Below are positions 50,310 to 61,000 of a DNA stretch of 64,000 bases, piece after piece. Below the pieces are notes generated by a model. The model had not been told where the DNA came from and searched no databases. It was given only the letters and a program-made list of their open reading frames with translations. The first letter of the stretch is position 1. Each line of letters opens with the position of its first letter. Source of the DNA: Bacteroidota bacterium (GTDB lineage Bacteria; Bacteroidota; Bacteroidia; Chitinophagales; Chitinophagaceae); NCBI GenBank assembly GCA_023387985.1, contig JAEWHC010000005.1, forward strand, positions 124,001 to 188,000. The letters run 5' to 3'. A program made the position numbers and the translations under genes.

Positions 50310-51608
50310 ATGAAAATAGAAGCGCTTTATGAGATTTACCTCCGTTTTCCCTCTGTAAATACTGACACGAGAACCATTAAACCCGGTGATATTTTTTTTG
50401 CACTCAAAGGACCCAATTTCAACGCCAATGCATTTGCATCAGAAGCACTCGTGGCTGGAGCAGCTTATGTAATAGTGGACGAGTTGCACCAGCCGGCAAA
50501 CGAAAGGATCATCCTTGTAAATGATGTGCTTGAATCATTACAACAGCTCGCTAAACATCACCGTAAACAATTTCATATTCCTTTTTTGGCCATTACCGGA
50601 AGCAATGGCAAAACCACTACCAAAGAATTGTGTCATACCGTACTTAGCCAGAAATACAATACGCATACTACACGGGGAAACCTGAACAATCACATTGGCA
50701 TACCACTTACCCTGCTGGAAATGCAGCATAACGCAGAAATCGCCGTGATTGAAATGGGAGCAAATCACCAGGGGGAAATCAGGGATTATTGCCACATCGC
50801 TTTACCCGGTGCAGGGCTGATCACCAATATTGGACGCGCCCATCTTGAGGGCTTTGGAGGCATTGAAGGCGTTAAAAAAGGAAAGGGCGAGCTATTTGAT
50901 TTTTTAAGTAAAAATGCGCATAGCACCATTTTCATTTGCAGCGATTTTGCCGAACTTGAAGAACTTTCTATTAAATTCAATTCAAAGCAACTAGTCAGGT
51001 ACGGTACAGGCAGCGGCAATTTCGTCAGCGCAGTTATTAAGAGAACCGATCCATACCTGGAATTGGAACTTACCCAAACGGGTGGTGACACCATCAGTAT
51101 ACAAACCCGGCTGGTGGGCAGTTACAATCAATACAATGTATTGGCTGCGGCTGCGGTTGGGTTACATTATGGAATTAGCCTGCAACAGATAAAGAATGCC
51201 GTTGAAACCTATAACCCTCAAAACAACCGGAGTCAATGGAAAGCGGTTGATGGCAATGTATATATCCTTGATGCATATAACGCCAATCCTTCCAGCATGC
51301 AGGCTGCAATTGAGAATTTTGCCGCAATGCAGGCTAAGCAGAAAATTTTATTTCTTGGGGCCATGAAGGAAATGGGAGATTTCAGCAGCCATGAACATCA
51401 GCAGCTGGTAAAACTTATCCGTAATTATTCCTGGAAAACTGTTGTTTTGGTTGGTGAAGAATATAAAGGGATCTCACATCCTTTCCTGTGGTTTTCCAAT
51501 TCTGAAGAAGCTGGAAAATGGTGGATAGAAAATGCAGGCAAGGACAATACGGTACTTGTAAAAGGGAGCCGGGGCAGTGCCATGGAGAAAATGATTCCCC
51601 AAAACTGA
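50310..51608 (+). CDS. murF: UDP-N-acetylmuramoyl-tripeptide--D-alanyl-D-alanine ligase
   Basis: 432 residues. The N-terminal UDP-binding domain contains SVNTDTRTIKPGDIFFALKG. The central ATPase has the P-loop ITGSNGKTTTKEL (GSNGKTTT at 97-104), NNHIGIPLTLLEM and VIEMGANHQGEI. The C-terminal domain has YILDAYNANPSSMQAAI and VLVKGSRGSAMEKM. It adds D-Ala-D-Ala to the muramyl tripeptide in the cytosol, the last cytosolic step on the stem peptide. It follows gldJ after a terminator and precedes a DUF983 gene by 45 bp. Confidence 0.98.
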   Translation: MKIEALYEIYLRFPSVNTDTRTIKPGDIFFALKGPNFNANAFASEALVAGAAYVIVDELHQPANERIILVNDVLESLQQLAKHHRKQFHIPFLAITGSNGKTTTKELCHTVLSQKYNTHTTRGNLNNHIGIPLTLLEMQHNAEIAVIEMGANHQGEIRDYCHIALPGAGLITNIGRAHLEGFGGIEGVKKGKGELFDFLSKNAHSTIFICSDFAELEELSIKFNSKQLVRYGTGSGNFVSAVIKRTDPYLELELTQTGGDTISIQTRLVGSYNQYNVLAAAAVGLHYGISLQQIKNAVETYNPQNNRSQWKAVDGNVYILDAYNANPSSMQAAIENFAAMQAKQKILFLGAMKEMGDFSSHEHQQLVKLIRNYSWKTVVLVGEEYKGISHPFLWFSNSEEAGKWWIENAGKDNTVLVKGSRGSAMEKMIPQN

Positions 51609-51640
51609 TTTGCCGGCTGCACAAGACCCTGAATCTGGTG

Positions 51641-51648
51641 TAATTTTG
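51641..51648 (+). promoter_or_regulatory. -7 element (TAATTTTG) for the DUF983 gene, near-leaderless
   Basis: Perfect TAnnTTTG match ending 5 bp before the ATG at 51654, the same arrangement as at murF. The nearest upstream TTTG (51609-51612) is 28 bp away, longer than consensus. Confidence 0.45.
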
Positions 51649-51653
51649 CAGGA

Positions 51654-52133
51654 ATGTCAAACGATGATTCACAATCCGCTGAGATCACAGAACAACCAGG
51701 CTTTTTGTCTGCACTATTCCAATGCAAATGTTCCCGCTGCCGCAAGGGAAATATGTTTAAAAATCCAATCCATTTTCTGAGTCCCCGCAAGAATATGCAA
51801 ATGCCGGAATTTTGCCCTGTTTGCAAACAACCGCTGGAAATTGAAGTAGGTTTTTATTATGGTACCGGCTATGTAAGTTACGCCCTTACCATTGCTGTAT
51901 CGGTAGCAACATTCATTGCATATTGGGTGGTAATGGGTATCTCCATCCACGACAACAGTCTTTTTTATTGGTTGATGGTCAATTTTATTGTCCTGGTGAT
52001 CCTTATGCCCTATATCATGCGGCTCAGTCGCGCGGTGTGGCTGTCCATTTTTGTAAAATATGATGCACATTGGAATAAAAAACCGCCAAAAAATGCTGAA
52101 CGTATGGTTGAAGAAATGCGTAATCTCTGGTAA
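51654..52133 (+). CDS. DUF983 membrane protein with zinc ribbon
   Basis: 159 residues. An N-terminal CxCxxC cluster (CKCSRCRKG) and CPVCKQPLEIE look like the two knuckles of a zinc ribbon. YYGTGYVSYALTIAVSV and two helices (about 78-98 and 105-127) follow, then a basic C-terminus. DUF983 proteins are small membrane proteins of unknown function. It lies 45 bp after murF on the same strand, with its own candidate -7 box. Confidence 0.87.
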   Translation: MSNDDSQSAEITEQPGFLSALFQCKCSRCRKGNMFKNPIHFLSPRKNMQMPEFCPVCKQPLEIEVGFYYGTGYVSYALTIAVSVATFIAYWVVMGISIHDNSLFYWLMVNFIVLVILMPYIMRLSRAVWLSIFVKYDAHWNKKPPKNAERMVEEMRNLW

Positions 52134-52140
52134 TTCTTTA

Positions 52141-52179
52141 ATCCGGCGGTATCCCGGATCCCTAAACTTTTCTTTTTTT
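52141..52179 (+). terminator. Possible terminator of murF-DUF983
   Basis: Short stem ATCCGG / CCGGAT with a 7-nt loop (52141-52159), followed after 10 bp by a T-rich stretch. Weaker than the other terminators in the window. Confidence 0.4.
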
Positions 52180-52203
52180 AATACATTTCCGGCCAAGGAT
52201 TGA

Positions 52204-52211
52204 TATTTTTG
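52204..52211 (+). promoter_or_regulatory. Candidate -7 element (TATTTTTG) for mlaE-mlaF
   Basis: Perfect TAnnTTTG match 63 bp before the mlaE ATG. It lies in T-rich DNA, so chance matches are possible. Confidence 0.35.
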
Positions 52212-52274
52212 TTTTTAGGCATCCCGCTATTTTGCAATTCAAGCCGGGAACGCTTATCATAACAATCGGCATTC

Positions 52275-53018
52275 ATGACATTACTACAGCACATCGGTAA
52301 TTATATCCTCACGTACAAAGGGATGTTTACGCGTCCGGAAAACCCAAAGATGTATTGGAAGGAGTTCATGCACCAATGCGTGGAAGTGGGTATTGGCGCC
52401 ATGCCCATTGTGGTGATTATCTCCTTGTTTCTCGGTATGGTAATGGTTGTGCAAACTGCCTATCAGCTGGTTTCCAATCTTATTCCAAGGGAAACCATAG
52501 CCGTCGTTGTAAGAGACAGCATGTTGCTTGAATTAAGCCCCACGGTTATGTCAGTGGTTTTGGCAGGTGTTATCGGCAGTAAAATCTCTTCAGAACTTGG
52601 CAATATGCGCATCAGTGAGCAGATTGATGCGCTGGAGATCATGGGAATCAATACCAAACTGTACCTTATTCTTCCGAAAATACTGGCCTGCCTGCTGATG
52701 ATCCCAATGCTTGTGGCCATATCGCTGGTAGTGAGCCTTTGGGGCGGCAGGCTCGTAAGTGAATTTGGCGGAATAATGGATGCCGAAACTTATGACCGCG
52801 GGTTAAGAAGCGGTTTCCAGGCATTTAATGTTTTGGTGGCTTTTGTAAAAGCAGTAACATTCGCTTTTATTCTCAGCAGTGTTTCTGCCTATTTTGGCTA
52901 CAATGTAAAAGGAGGTGCACTTGAAATCGGACGGAGCAGTACGCGTTCGGTCGTGGTAAGCTGTATCCTTATTTTGCTGGCCGACTATATACTTACCCTA
53001 ATAATGCTGAATACATGA
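52275..53018 (+). CDS. MlaE-family ABC transporter permease
   Basis: 247 residues, the usual size of MlaE/YrbE/Ttg2B permeases. The family hallmarks are GIGAMPIVVIISLFLGMVMVVQ, VRDSMLLELSPTVMSVVLAGVIGSKISSELGNMRISEQIDALE and the conserved Pro-rich LILPKILACLLMIPMLV. Five or six hydrophobic segments are visible. It acts in phospholipid transport between inner and outer membranes with an ATPase and an MCE-domain protein. The ATPase gene overlaps it by 4 bp. No MCE protein gene is present in the window. Confidence 0.93.
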   Translation: MTLLQHIGNYILTYKGMFTRPENPKMYWKEFMHQCVEVGIGAMPIVVIISLFLGMVMVVQTAYQLVSNLIPRETIAVVVRDSMLLELSPTVMSVVLAGVIGSKISSELGNMRISEQIDALEIMGINTKLYLILPKILACLLMIPMLVAISLVVSLWGGRLVSEFGGIMDAETYDRGLRSGFQAFNVLVAFVKAVTFAFILSSVSAYFGYNVKGGALEIGRSSTRSVVVSCILILLADYILTLIMLNT

Positions 53019-53818
53019 TCAGGATTAAAAACATTTCCAAGGCATTCGGCGACAAAACAGTTTTGGAGGGTATAACGCATGATTTTCATCGTGGTAAAAG
53101 TAACCTCATTATTGGGGCAAGCGGAAGTGGAAAATCGGTATTGATGAAGATTATTGTCGGGTTAATCCGGCCGGATAGCGGCGAGATTCTTTATGACGGG
53201 CATAACCTGCTGCAGATGGACCTGAATGAAAGGAAAGAATTAAGGCAACAAATCGGGATGCTCTTCCAGGGTTCGGCATTATTCAGCAGCATGACGGTAG
53301 AACAAAACGTAATGTTTCCTTTGGACATGCTCACCAAAAAAAATTACCGCGAAAAACTGGAACTGGTAAATACCATTCTCGCAAGAGTTAACCTGGTAGA
53401 TGCCAACAAGAAATATCCTGCTGAATTAAGCGGAGGAATGCAAAAACGGGTAGGCATCGCCCGTGCCATCGTGCTACGGCCCAAATATCTGTTTGTGGAC
53501 GAACCAAACAGCGGACTGGATCCCAAAACCAGCATCCTGATTGATGCACTCATCAAAAGTCTGACCGCCGAATTCAATATTGTGACCATCATTAATACAC
53601 ACGATATGAACAGTGTGATGGATATGGGCGACAATATCCTCTACCTGCACCAGGGCCATTCTCAATGGGTGGGTTCAAGCAAAGAAATTATTTTCAGCGA
53701 AGATGAGCACCTCAATGATTTCATTTTCGCTTCTGAATTTCTGAAAGATGCCAAAGAAATGCGGATTTGGGAAGAAACCCATAAAAGCCCTAAGGTCCCA
53801 GATCCGGAAACGGAATAA
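53015..53818 (+). CDS. MlaF-family ABC transporter ATP-binding protein
   Basis: 267 residues. Walker A is GASGSGKSVL (about 34-43), the Q-loop is in MLFQGSALFSSMTVEQNV, the signature is LSGGMQKRVGIARAI (about 132-146), Walker B is YLFVDEPNSGLDP and the switch His is in INTHDMNSV. The N-x-x-F-P segment (VMFPLDM) after the Q-loop is typical of the MlaF group. It powers the MlaE permease upstream, with which it overlaps by 4 bp (ATGA). The C-terminal ~30 residues extend beyond the fold. Confidence 0.93.
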   Translation: MIRIKNISKAFGDKTVLEGITHDFHRGKSNLIIGASGSGKSVLMKIIVGLIRPDSGEILYDGHNLLQMDLNERKELRQQIGMLFQGSALFSSMTVEQNVMFPLDMLTKKNYREKLELVNTILARVNLVDANKKYPAELSGGMQKRVGIARAIVLRPKYLFVDEPNSGLDPKTSILIDALIKSLTAEFNIVTIINTHDMNSVMDMGDNILYLHQGHSQWVGSSKEIIFSEDEHLNDFIFASEFLKDAKEMRIWEETHKSPKVPDPETE

Positions 53819-53912
53819 TGCTTCTTTTCCGGAAAGTGTTTTTTCGATGTCGCCCCCGGTTAGCGAAGCCGCGTAAAAGTCAATTAAATCATGATAATGA
53901 AAGGCGATGCCG

Positions 53913-53920
53913 TAATTTTG
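53913..53920 (+). promoter_or_regulatory. Candidate -7 element (TAATTTTG) for sucD
   Basis: Perfect TAnnTTTG match 37 bp before the sucD ATG, in the 139-bp gap after the mlaF-like gene. The same 12-mer (TAATTTTGCAGG) occurs before the DUF983 gene. Confidence 0.45.
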
Positions 53921-53957
53921 CAGGCTATAATAATCATTCAAGCATAACTTTTTACAA

Positions 53958-54830
53958 ATGAGTGTATTGGTCAACCGCGATTCTAAAATAATCGTACAAG
54001 GTTTTACAGGCACAGAAGGCACTTTTCATACAACCCAAATGTTGGAATATGGTACCCAGGTGGTAGGGGGCGTTACACCGGGTAAAGGTGGCACTACCCA
54101 TCTTGATAAACCTGTATTCAACACGGTAGATGACGCTGTAAAAAACACAGGTGCGGATGTAAGCATCATTTTTGTTCCGCCTGCATATGCCGCTGATGCC
54201 ATCATGGAATCCGCAGAAGCCGGCATTCCCCTGATCGTTTGCATTACCGAAGGCATTCCGGTGCAGGACATGGTCATAATTAAACAGTACCTGAAAGAAA
54301 AAAACTCACGCCTTATAGGCCCCAATTGCCCTGGCGTAATTACTGCCGAAGAGTGTAAAGTGGGTATTATGCCCGGTTTCATTTTCAAAAAAGGCAAGAT
54401 CGGAATTGTGAGTAAGAGCGGCACCCTTACTTACGAAGCTGCCGACCAGGTTGTAAAAGCCGGCATGGGCATTTCCACGGCCATTGGTATCGGAGGCGAT
54501 CCCATTATCGGCACCACAACCAAAGAAGCCGTTGAGTTGTTTATGGCTGACCCGGAGACCGAAGGCATAGTAATGATTGGCGAAATTGGCGGTGGAATGG
54601 AAGCGGAAGCCGCTTACTGGATAAAAGAAAATGGCACAAAACCAGTGGTTGGATTTATTGCCGGGCAAACAGCTCCTCCCGGACGCAGAATGGGCCATGC
54701 CGGCGCCATTATCGGAGGAGCAGACGATACTGCTGCAGCAAAGATGAAGATCATGGCGGACTGCGGGATCCATGTTGTGGCAAGCCCAGCAGATATTGGA
54801 AAAACCATGAAAGAAGTGTTCAGTAAGTAG
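53958..54830 (+). CDS. sucD: Succinate-CoA ligase subunit alpha
   Basis: 290 residues, normal for the alpha subunit. The CoA-binding Rossmann domain has VQGFTGTEGTFHTTQMLEYGTQVVGGVTPGKGG and TGADVSIIFVPPAYAADAI. The ligase domain has LIGPNCPGVI, GIVSKSGTLTYEA, GIGGDPIIGTT and the active-site His segment GRRMGHAGAIIGG. It forms succinyl-CoA/succinate with substrate-level phosphorylation in the TCA cycle together with SucC. sucC is not in the window. It is monocistronic with its own terminator. Confidence 0.98.
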   Translation: MSVLVNRDSKIIVQGFTGTEGTFHTTQMLEYGTQVVGGVTPGKGGTTHLDKPVFNTVDDAVKNTGADVSIIFVPPAYAADAIMESAEAGIPLIVCITEGIPVQDMVIIKQYLKEKNSRLIGPNCPGVITAEECKVGIMPGFIFKKGKIGIVSKSGTLTYEAADQVVKAGMGISTAIGIGGDPIIGTTTKEAVELFMADPETEGIVMIGEIGGGMEAEAAYWIKENGTKPVVGFIAGQTAPPGRRMGHAGAIIGGADDTAAAKMKIMADCGIHVVASPADIGKTMKEVFSK

Positions 54831-54855
54831 TTTGTTCTGTTTTCAGAAAAATGTT

Positions 54856-54881
54856 AAGCCGGTCATAATCCGGCTTTTTTT
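54856..54881 (+). terminator. Terminator of sucD
   Basis: Stem AAGCCGG / CCGGCTT with loop TCATAAT, followed by a T-run. Confidence 0.9.
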
Positions 54882-55012
54882 ATGCAACGTATATATGTAA
54901 TAGTAGGTTCATTTCCGTCTTAACCCTATTGCAGTTATATTATGGCTTCACTTCAAAAATTATTAAATTGCTGAATAATAACTGTAGCCAAAACCCAAAA
55001 AGTTGCAGCCTC

Positions 55013-58000
55013 ATGATCAGAAATTTCCATTTTGTTGTATTAACCTTCACCGCATTGCTTCTTTTGCATGAAGCGAATGCCCAACGTACCATGAACTACA
55101 CTTCTACCTGGAAAAAAATAGACAGTTTAATTCAAAACAGGCTGCCGCAATCAGCAATGTCTGAAGTGGACAAACTTCTGGCATATGCCAAAAAAGCCAA
55201 GAACGAAAATCAATATATAAAAGGAATACTGGCCAAAGGTTATCTTACAAAAGAACTCAAAGAGGAAACCTGGTTGCCCGCAATTGATTTCCTGCAGAAG
55301 GAATTGAAAACGGCAGGCGAGCCGGCAAAACAGATCATACACAGCAACATTGCAGGGCTTTACCAGCTCTATTATAATGAGCAGCGCCATGTGCTCCGAA
55401 ACCTTACTGAACGAAATGAGGATGCAGGTCCGGATGTTGCACAATGGACGCCCGGCCATTTTGAATCGGTGATCAGAAAGCATTACGATTCGTCGCTTTT
55501 TAATAGCCCCGCTTTGCAAAAAATAAGATTGGCCGAAATTAGGCCCTTCACTAACCAGGCAAAAGACACCCACCTCCGCCCCACCCTTTACGACCTGCTC
55601 ATGCAGGACGCCATTGCATTTTATGAACAGGATATCTTCGGCACTTCAGTAGCAATTGGTGACTACAAACTCAATAATCCTGACGTGCTGCTGCCCCTGG
55701 ATGATTTTATATCTACGTCCTTTTCAACGGAGAGAAACCGGTCCAAATTATGGACTACCATCCATTTATACCAGGAAATTCTCAAATTCCATAAAGTTTC
55801 AAACAACACATTGGCACTGGTGGACTGGGATCTGAGGCGTTTGAATTTCGCAAAGGATCAAGGCAGCTTTTCCAATAAGGAAACCCTGCATAAGATCGCT
55901 TTGGAGGATTTATATGAAAGGTTCAAAAATGTAGAAGCCGGCGCAGCGGCGGGTGTTGAACTGGCCGAATGGTATCGCAACTTGGGTGGTACATACCACC
56001 CGGAAACCGGAAATACTGAAACCCGGAACGCCTTAGTAAAAGCACTGTCCCTTGCTGAATCGGTTGCCAGTGCCTGGCCCGGGATAGCTGCGGGCAAAAG
56101 AGCATCAAATATAGTAAGTGAATTAAAACAGCCCTCTTTAGGTATTCGAACTGAGATGGTAAACTCCATCGGGGAACCTTTCCGTGCGCTCATGGACTTC
56201 AAAAATCTAAAAACAGTCTGGCTGAGAATAATCAGGCTTCCTTATACTCCAGAAAGCCTGTCCGAAAATGATAACAGTTATGAACAGCTTTGGTGGCAAC
56301 GCCTTGTAAATATGGCTTCAGTAAGAGAATGGTCACAAACATTGCCGGACATGGATGACCTGAGAAACCACAATGCAGAGATCAGGATTGATGGGCTTCC
56401 ACAGGGAAGATATATGGTTCTGGCTTCTTCGAACCCTGGTTTTGCCGTGCAAAAAAACAGCCTTGCGGCATCAGCGTTTTACGTAAGTGATATCGCCTAT
56501 ATTCACAATAACGATGACGTATTTGTGCTAAACAGAACAACAGGTCAGCCCCTCGCCGGTGCAACCGTACAATTATGGCATGGCAGTTACAATTATACTT
56601 CAAGAAAACAAACCGTCGTCCGTGGTGCCACGCATACCTCCAACCAGGATGGTAAAGTAACCATTCCCGCAAGGGCGTGGGATGAAAACCGGCAGCAGCG
56701 CACCTTCTACGAGTTTAAGGCAGGCAACGACAGGCTCATGATCGCCAATGCTGTAAGGGATTATATTTTTCCTGCGCCGGAACCCAGGGAAAATACTGAG
56801 GAGCAACAGGCCGAATATTCTATTTTTCTTGACCGTGGGTTGTACCGACCCGGCCAAATATTGTATTTCAAAGCAATTGGCCACACCATTGATAAAAATA
56901 CCGGCAGATCAAAACGTTATTCACCCGAAACTGTAAAAGTGCAGATTAAGGATGCCAATTACCAGGTTGTCGATTCATTGATGCTCCGGCCCAATGCTTA
57001 CGGATCAGTCAATGGTAGTTTCAAATTGCCGGCAGGCAGATTGAGCGGAAGATATACAATTGAAGTTGTCTATGGCAAGCGCCAAAGCCAGTCCGGTTTC
57101 CAGGTGGAAGAATACAAACGGCCTCAATTTTATGCGGAAATAGATAAAATAAAAGAAACATACAAGCTCGGTGATTCAGTAAAAATCAGCGGAAAGGCTG
57201 AAGCCTATGCGGGCAACCCGGTGGATGGCGCCCCCGTACAATACCGGGTTTACCGCACCAGCAGCTTTTATTTTCCCTGGCGTTTTGCACGATCAATCTG
57301 GCCACCTTACAGCAGGGAAAAAGTGGAACTGGCCAATGGAATTACCACTACGGATGAACAGGGCAACTTCACCATTCGTTTTTTGGCTGTTCCCGATTTG
57401 AGTGTGGATGAAAAGTGGAAGCCGGTGTTTCATTATACCGTTGAAGCAGATGTAACCGATCGCAATGGGGAAACCCGCAGCGCCACGGGGATGGTCTCGC
57501 TGAGCAACATCTCCACTTTGATCAATATCAACGAGACCGGGGGAAACAGTTTTGACGCAGACAGCACTCGGAACCTTCAACTGACTGCAGTAAATGTCCA
57601 GGGGGAAAAAGTTGCTGCAGATATTAACGTAAAAGTATTTAAGCTCATTGAGCCCGCCTTCCTCCTTCGTAAACGCTTTTGGGAGGTGCCAGACACTTCG
57701 GTCATGAGTTATGCAGAATTCAAACGATATTTTCCAAATGACCCGTACCAGAATGAAGATGAAATTTCATCCTGGAAAAATGGCCAACTGGCCTGGGAAA
57801 AACTGTTGACCGGAGACAGCACGTATCATGTTGAAATCGCTTCAAAGAGTTTAGCACCCGGAGTTTACAGGCTGATTGCTCAATCTGCCGGCAGGGGTGA
57901 TACAGCAGTGGCGGAAACCATATTTATGGTTTACCGGTTAAGAACAGGTGAGATGCCTTATGCATCAGTACTTTATGATGCCCTTGAAAAACCGGTGGCG

Positions 58001-61000
58001 CTACCCGGACAAAATGCCAGCTTCCTTTTCGGCTCGGCAACAAATTCGCCATTTATCATCGAGCAAACCGTCAAAACGAAATTTGAGAATGGCCGGTGGA
58101 AAGATCTTAGTAACTATCATTTTATCAATGGACCGGCACCTTTTAAACAATTGGTTTACCCTGTAAAAGAAGAAGACCGCGGCGGATATGCGGTCAGCCG
58201 TTTAATGGTTTACCAAAACAGGATCTACCAGACCAACTGGCAAATTGGCGTGCCCTGGTCAAACAAAGAATTGAATGTAAAGCTTGAAACTTTTCGCGAT
58301 AAGATCAGACCCGGGCAGTTAGAAACCTGGAAAATAAAAATATCTGGTGATAAAAAAGATGCCGTAGCGGCCGAATTGCTTGCATCGATGTATGATGCTT
58401 CGCTCGACGCCATTATGCCTTTCAGCTGGAGCACATTTTTCCCCTGGCGGACAAATCATTATTTTTTCAGATGGGGGAGCAACGATGGGTTTTCCATCGC
58501 CCGCAGTTACCAGCGCAGTCCTGACATAGATTATCATGCCTATGAAATTAATTATCCCGCCCTGATGCGTATTGGTTATAGCTGGCCACAATTTGGCGTT
58601 GAAAGCTTCAGCGGCAGGGGAAGAGAATTTTATGCAATGCGAAACATGGCGATGGCAAAAGGCGAGGTTGCTATGGCAAGCGATGCAGTAAACGAAGAAA
58701 GCCATACAGGGGCTCCACAGGCGATGGCCGATACTTCAGCCAGCACCGGGGTGCCTCCTCTACCACAGGATCCTGCCGGGCAGCAGCAACCGCGGGGCAT
58801 CATTCGCAGTGATTTCCGCGAAACTGCTTTCTTTTACCCGGATCTCCAGACTGATAAAGATGGCTCCGTATCCTTCTCTTTTACCACTCCTGATGCATTG
58901 ACCACCTGGAAACTTCAACTCCTGGCACATAGCGAAACATTGGAAACCGGTCAGTTGACTAAAGAAATAGTCAGTCAGAAAGAGTTGATGGTTCAACCCT
59001 TTGCACCACGCTTTTTGCGCCAGGGTGACCGTATGGAATTTACCGCCAAGATCTCCAATACTACAGACAACGAAATAACCGGAACGGTCAATTTGGAGAT
59101 TTTGAATGCGGTCACTATGCAGCCTGTTGACGGATGGTTCAACAATGCCATCCCGCAACAATATTTTACGGTAGCTGGCCGGCAAAGTACGATGGCCAAA
59201 TTCCCTTTTGTAGTACCCATGCAGTTTACAGATCCTGTGGTTTATCGTATTGTGGCCAATAGTGAAAACCAAAGTGATGGGGAGGAAATGGCAATACCGG
59301 TTTTGAGCAATAAAATACTGGTTATTGAAACCCTTCCGATTTACTTACGCAAACAATATGCAAAATCAATAAATTGGCCAAAGCTGTTACAAAGTGATAA
59401 CAGCGAAACGCTTCATCATTCAAGCCTGACGGCGGAATTTACGGCAAACCCCACATGGTATGCCGTGCAAGCTTTGCCTTATCTGGCTGAGCAAAAAGAC
59501 GAAACCATTGTGAGTACCTGGAACCGGTTTTATGCAAATGCATTGGCATCACATATTGCCAACAGCATTCCCCGACTCAAAGCCATTTTTGAAACCTGGA
59601 AAACAAGTGAACCAACTAATTTATTAAGCAATCTTGAAAAAAACCAGGAGCTTAAATCGGCTTTGCTGGAAGAAACACCCTGGGTACTGCAGGCAAAAAC
59701 TGAGACAGAACAGAAAAAGAGAATTGCCGAACTTTTCGAGCTGGCTAAGCTGGCTGGTGAACACCTGGCCGCATTCAAGAAACTGGAGGAACACCAGGCG
59801 CCCAATGGTGGGCTGGTGTGGCTTAAAGGAATGCCTGACGACAGGTATATGACCATGTATGTCGTCAGTCAACTTGGTCATTTGCGTAAACTTGGCGCAT
59901 GGCCGGCCGGTATGGATGACCAGTTGCTGAGTTTTGCGAAAAAAGCAATTGCCTACCTCGACAATGAAATGCAGGAGGATTACGAAAGTTGGATGAAAAT
60001 GGCTGCCGATCCAAAACGAATGAACATTTCATCCATTCATGTTTATTATTTATATATGCGCAGTTTCTTTAATGAAGTGGTTGTTCCGGCCAGGCACCAG
60101 AAGGCATATCAATATATTTTGTCGGAAAGCGGCAAAAAATGGACATCGTTGAATTTACGGGGTCAGGCGATCATGGCACTTGTTGCAAAGCGTAACAACA
60201 ATGCGACCCTGGCTGACCAGATCCTAAAATCCCTGAAGGAAAACAGCCTGTACAGTGATGAAATGGGCATGTATTGGAAAGAACTGAACAACCCGTCGCA
60301 TTATTGGTGGGGATACCCAATAGAAAATCATGCATTGCTGATGGAAGCTTTTTATGAACTTGAAAATAATGTTGACCGCTTGAATGATCTGAAAACCTGG
60401 CTGCTGAAAAACAAGCAGACCAATCACTGGCATACAAATTCAGCTACAGCGGATGCTGTTTATGCATTGTTGCTTACCGGCAGCAACTGGCTGGAAGCAG
60501 ACCTCCAGGCAACCATGACGGCGGGCAACTGGACAGTAAGGGCAAATACGGCAAACGACGGGCTGGGCTATATAAAAGAAACAATTGATGGCGAAAAAGT
60601 AAGGCCGGAAATGGGCAACATTCAGGTTACCGTAAAGCCCGCTCCTGGCAGAGATGCAAGTGGCATTTCATCCTGGGGAGCTTATTACTGGCAATATTTT
60701 GAAGAAATGGATAAAGTGGGCTCTGCTGAAACCGGATTGAAAGTGAGTAAGAAAATTTACAAGCAGGAAAACACCGAAAAAGGGCCTCAACTTGTGCCGG
60801 TAAATGAGGAAACACTTCTGCAAACCGGGGATAAGGTACGGATCGTATTGCAGTTTAGCGCGGATCGTGAAATGGACTATGTACATATCAAAGACTTGCG
60901 GGCTGCCAGTTTTGAACCGATAAACCAGGTAAGCGGATACCGGTATCAGAGCGGGCTTTGGTTTTACCAGTCGCCAAAAGATCTTTCAATGAATTACTAT

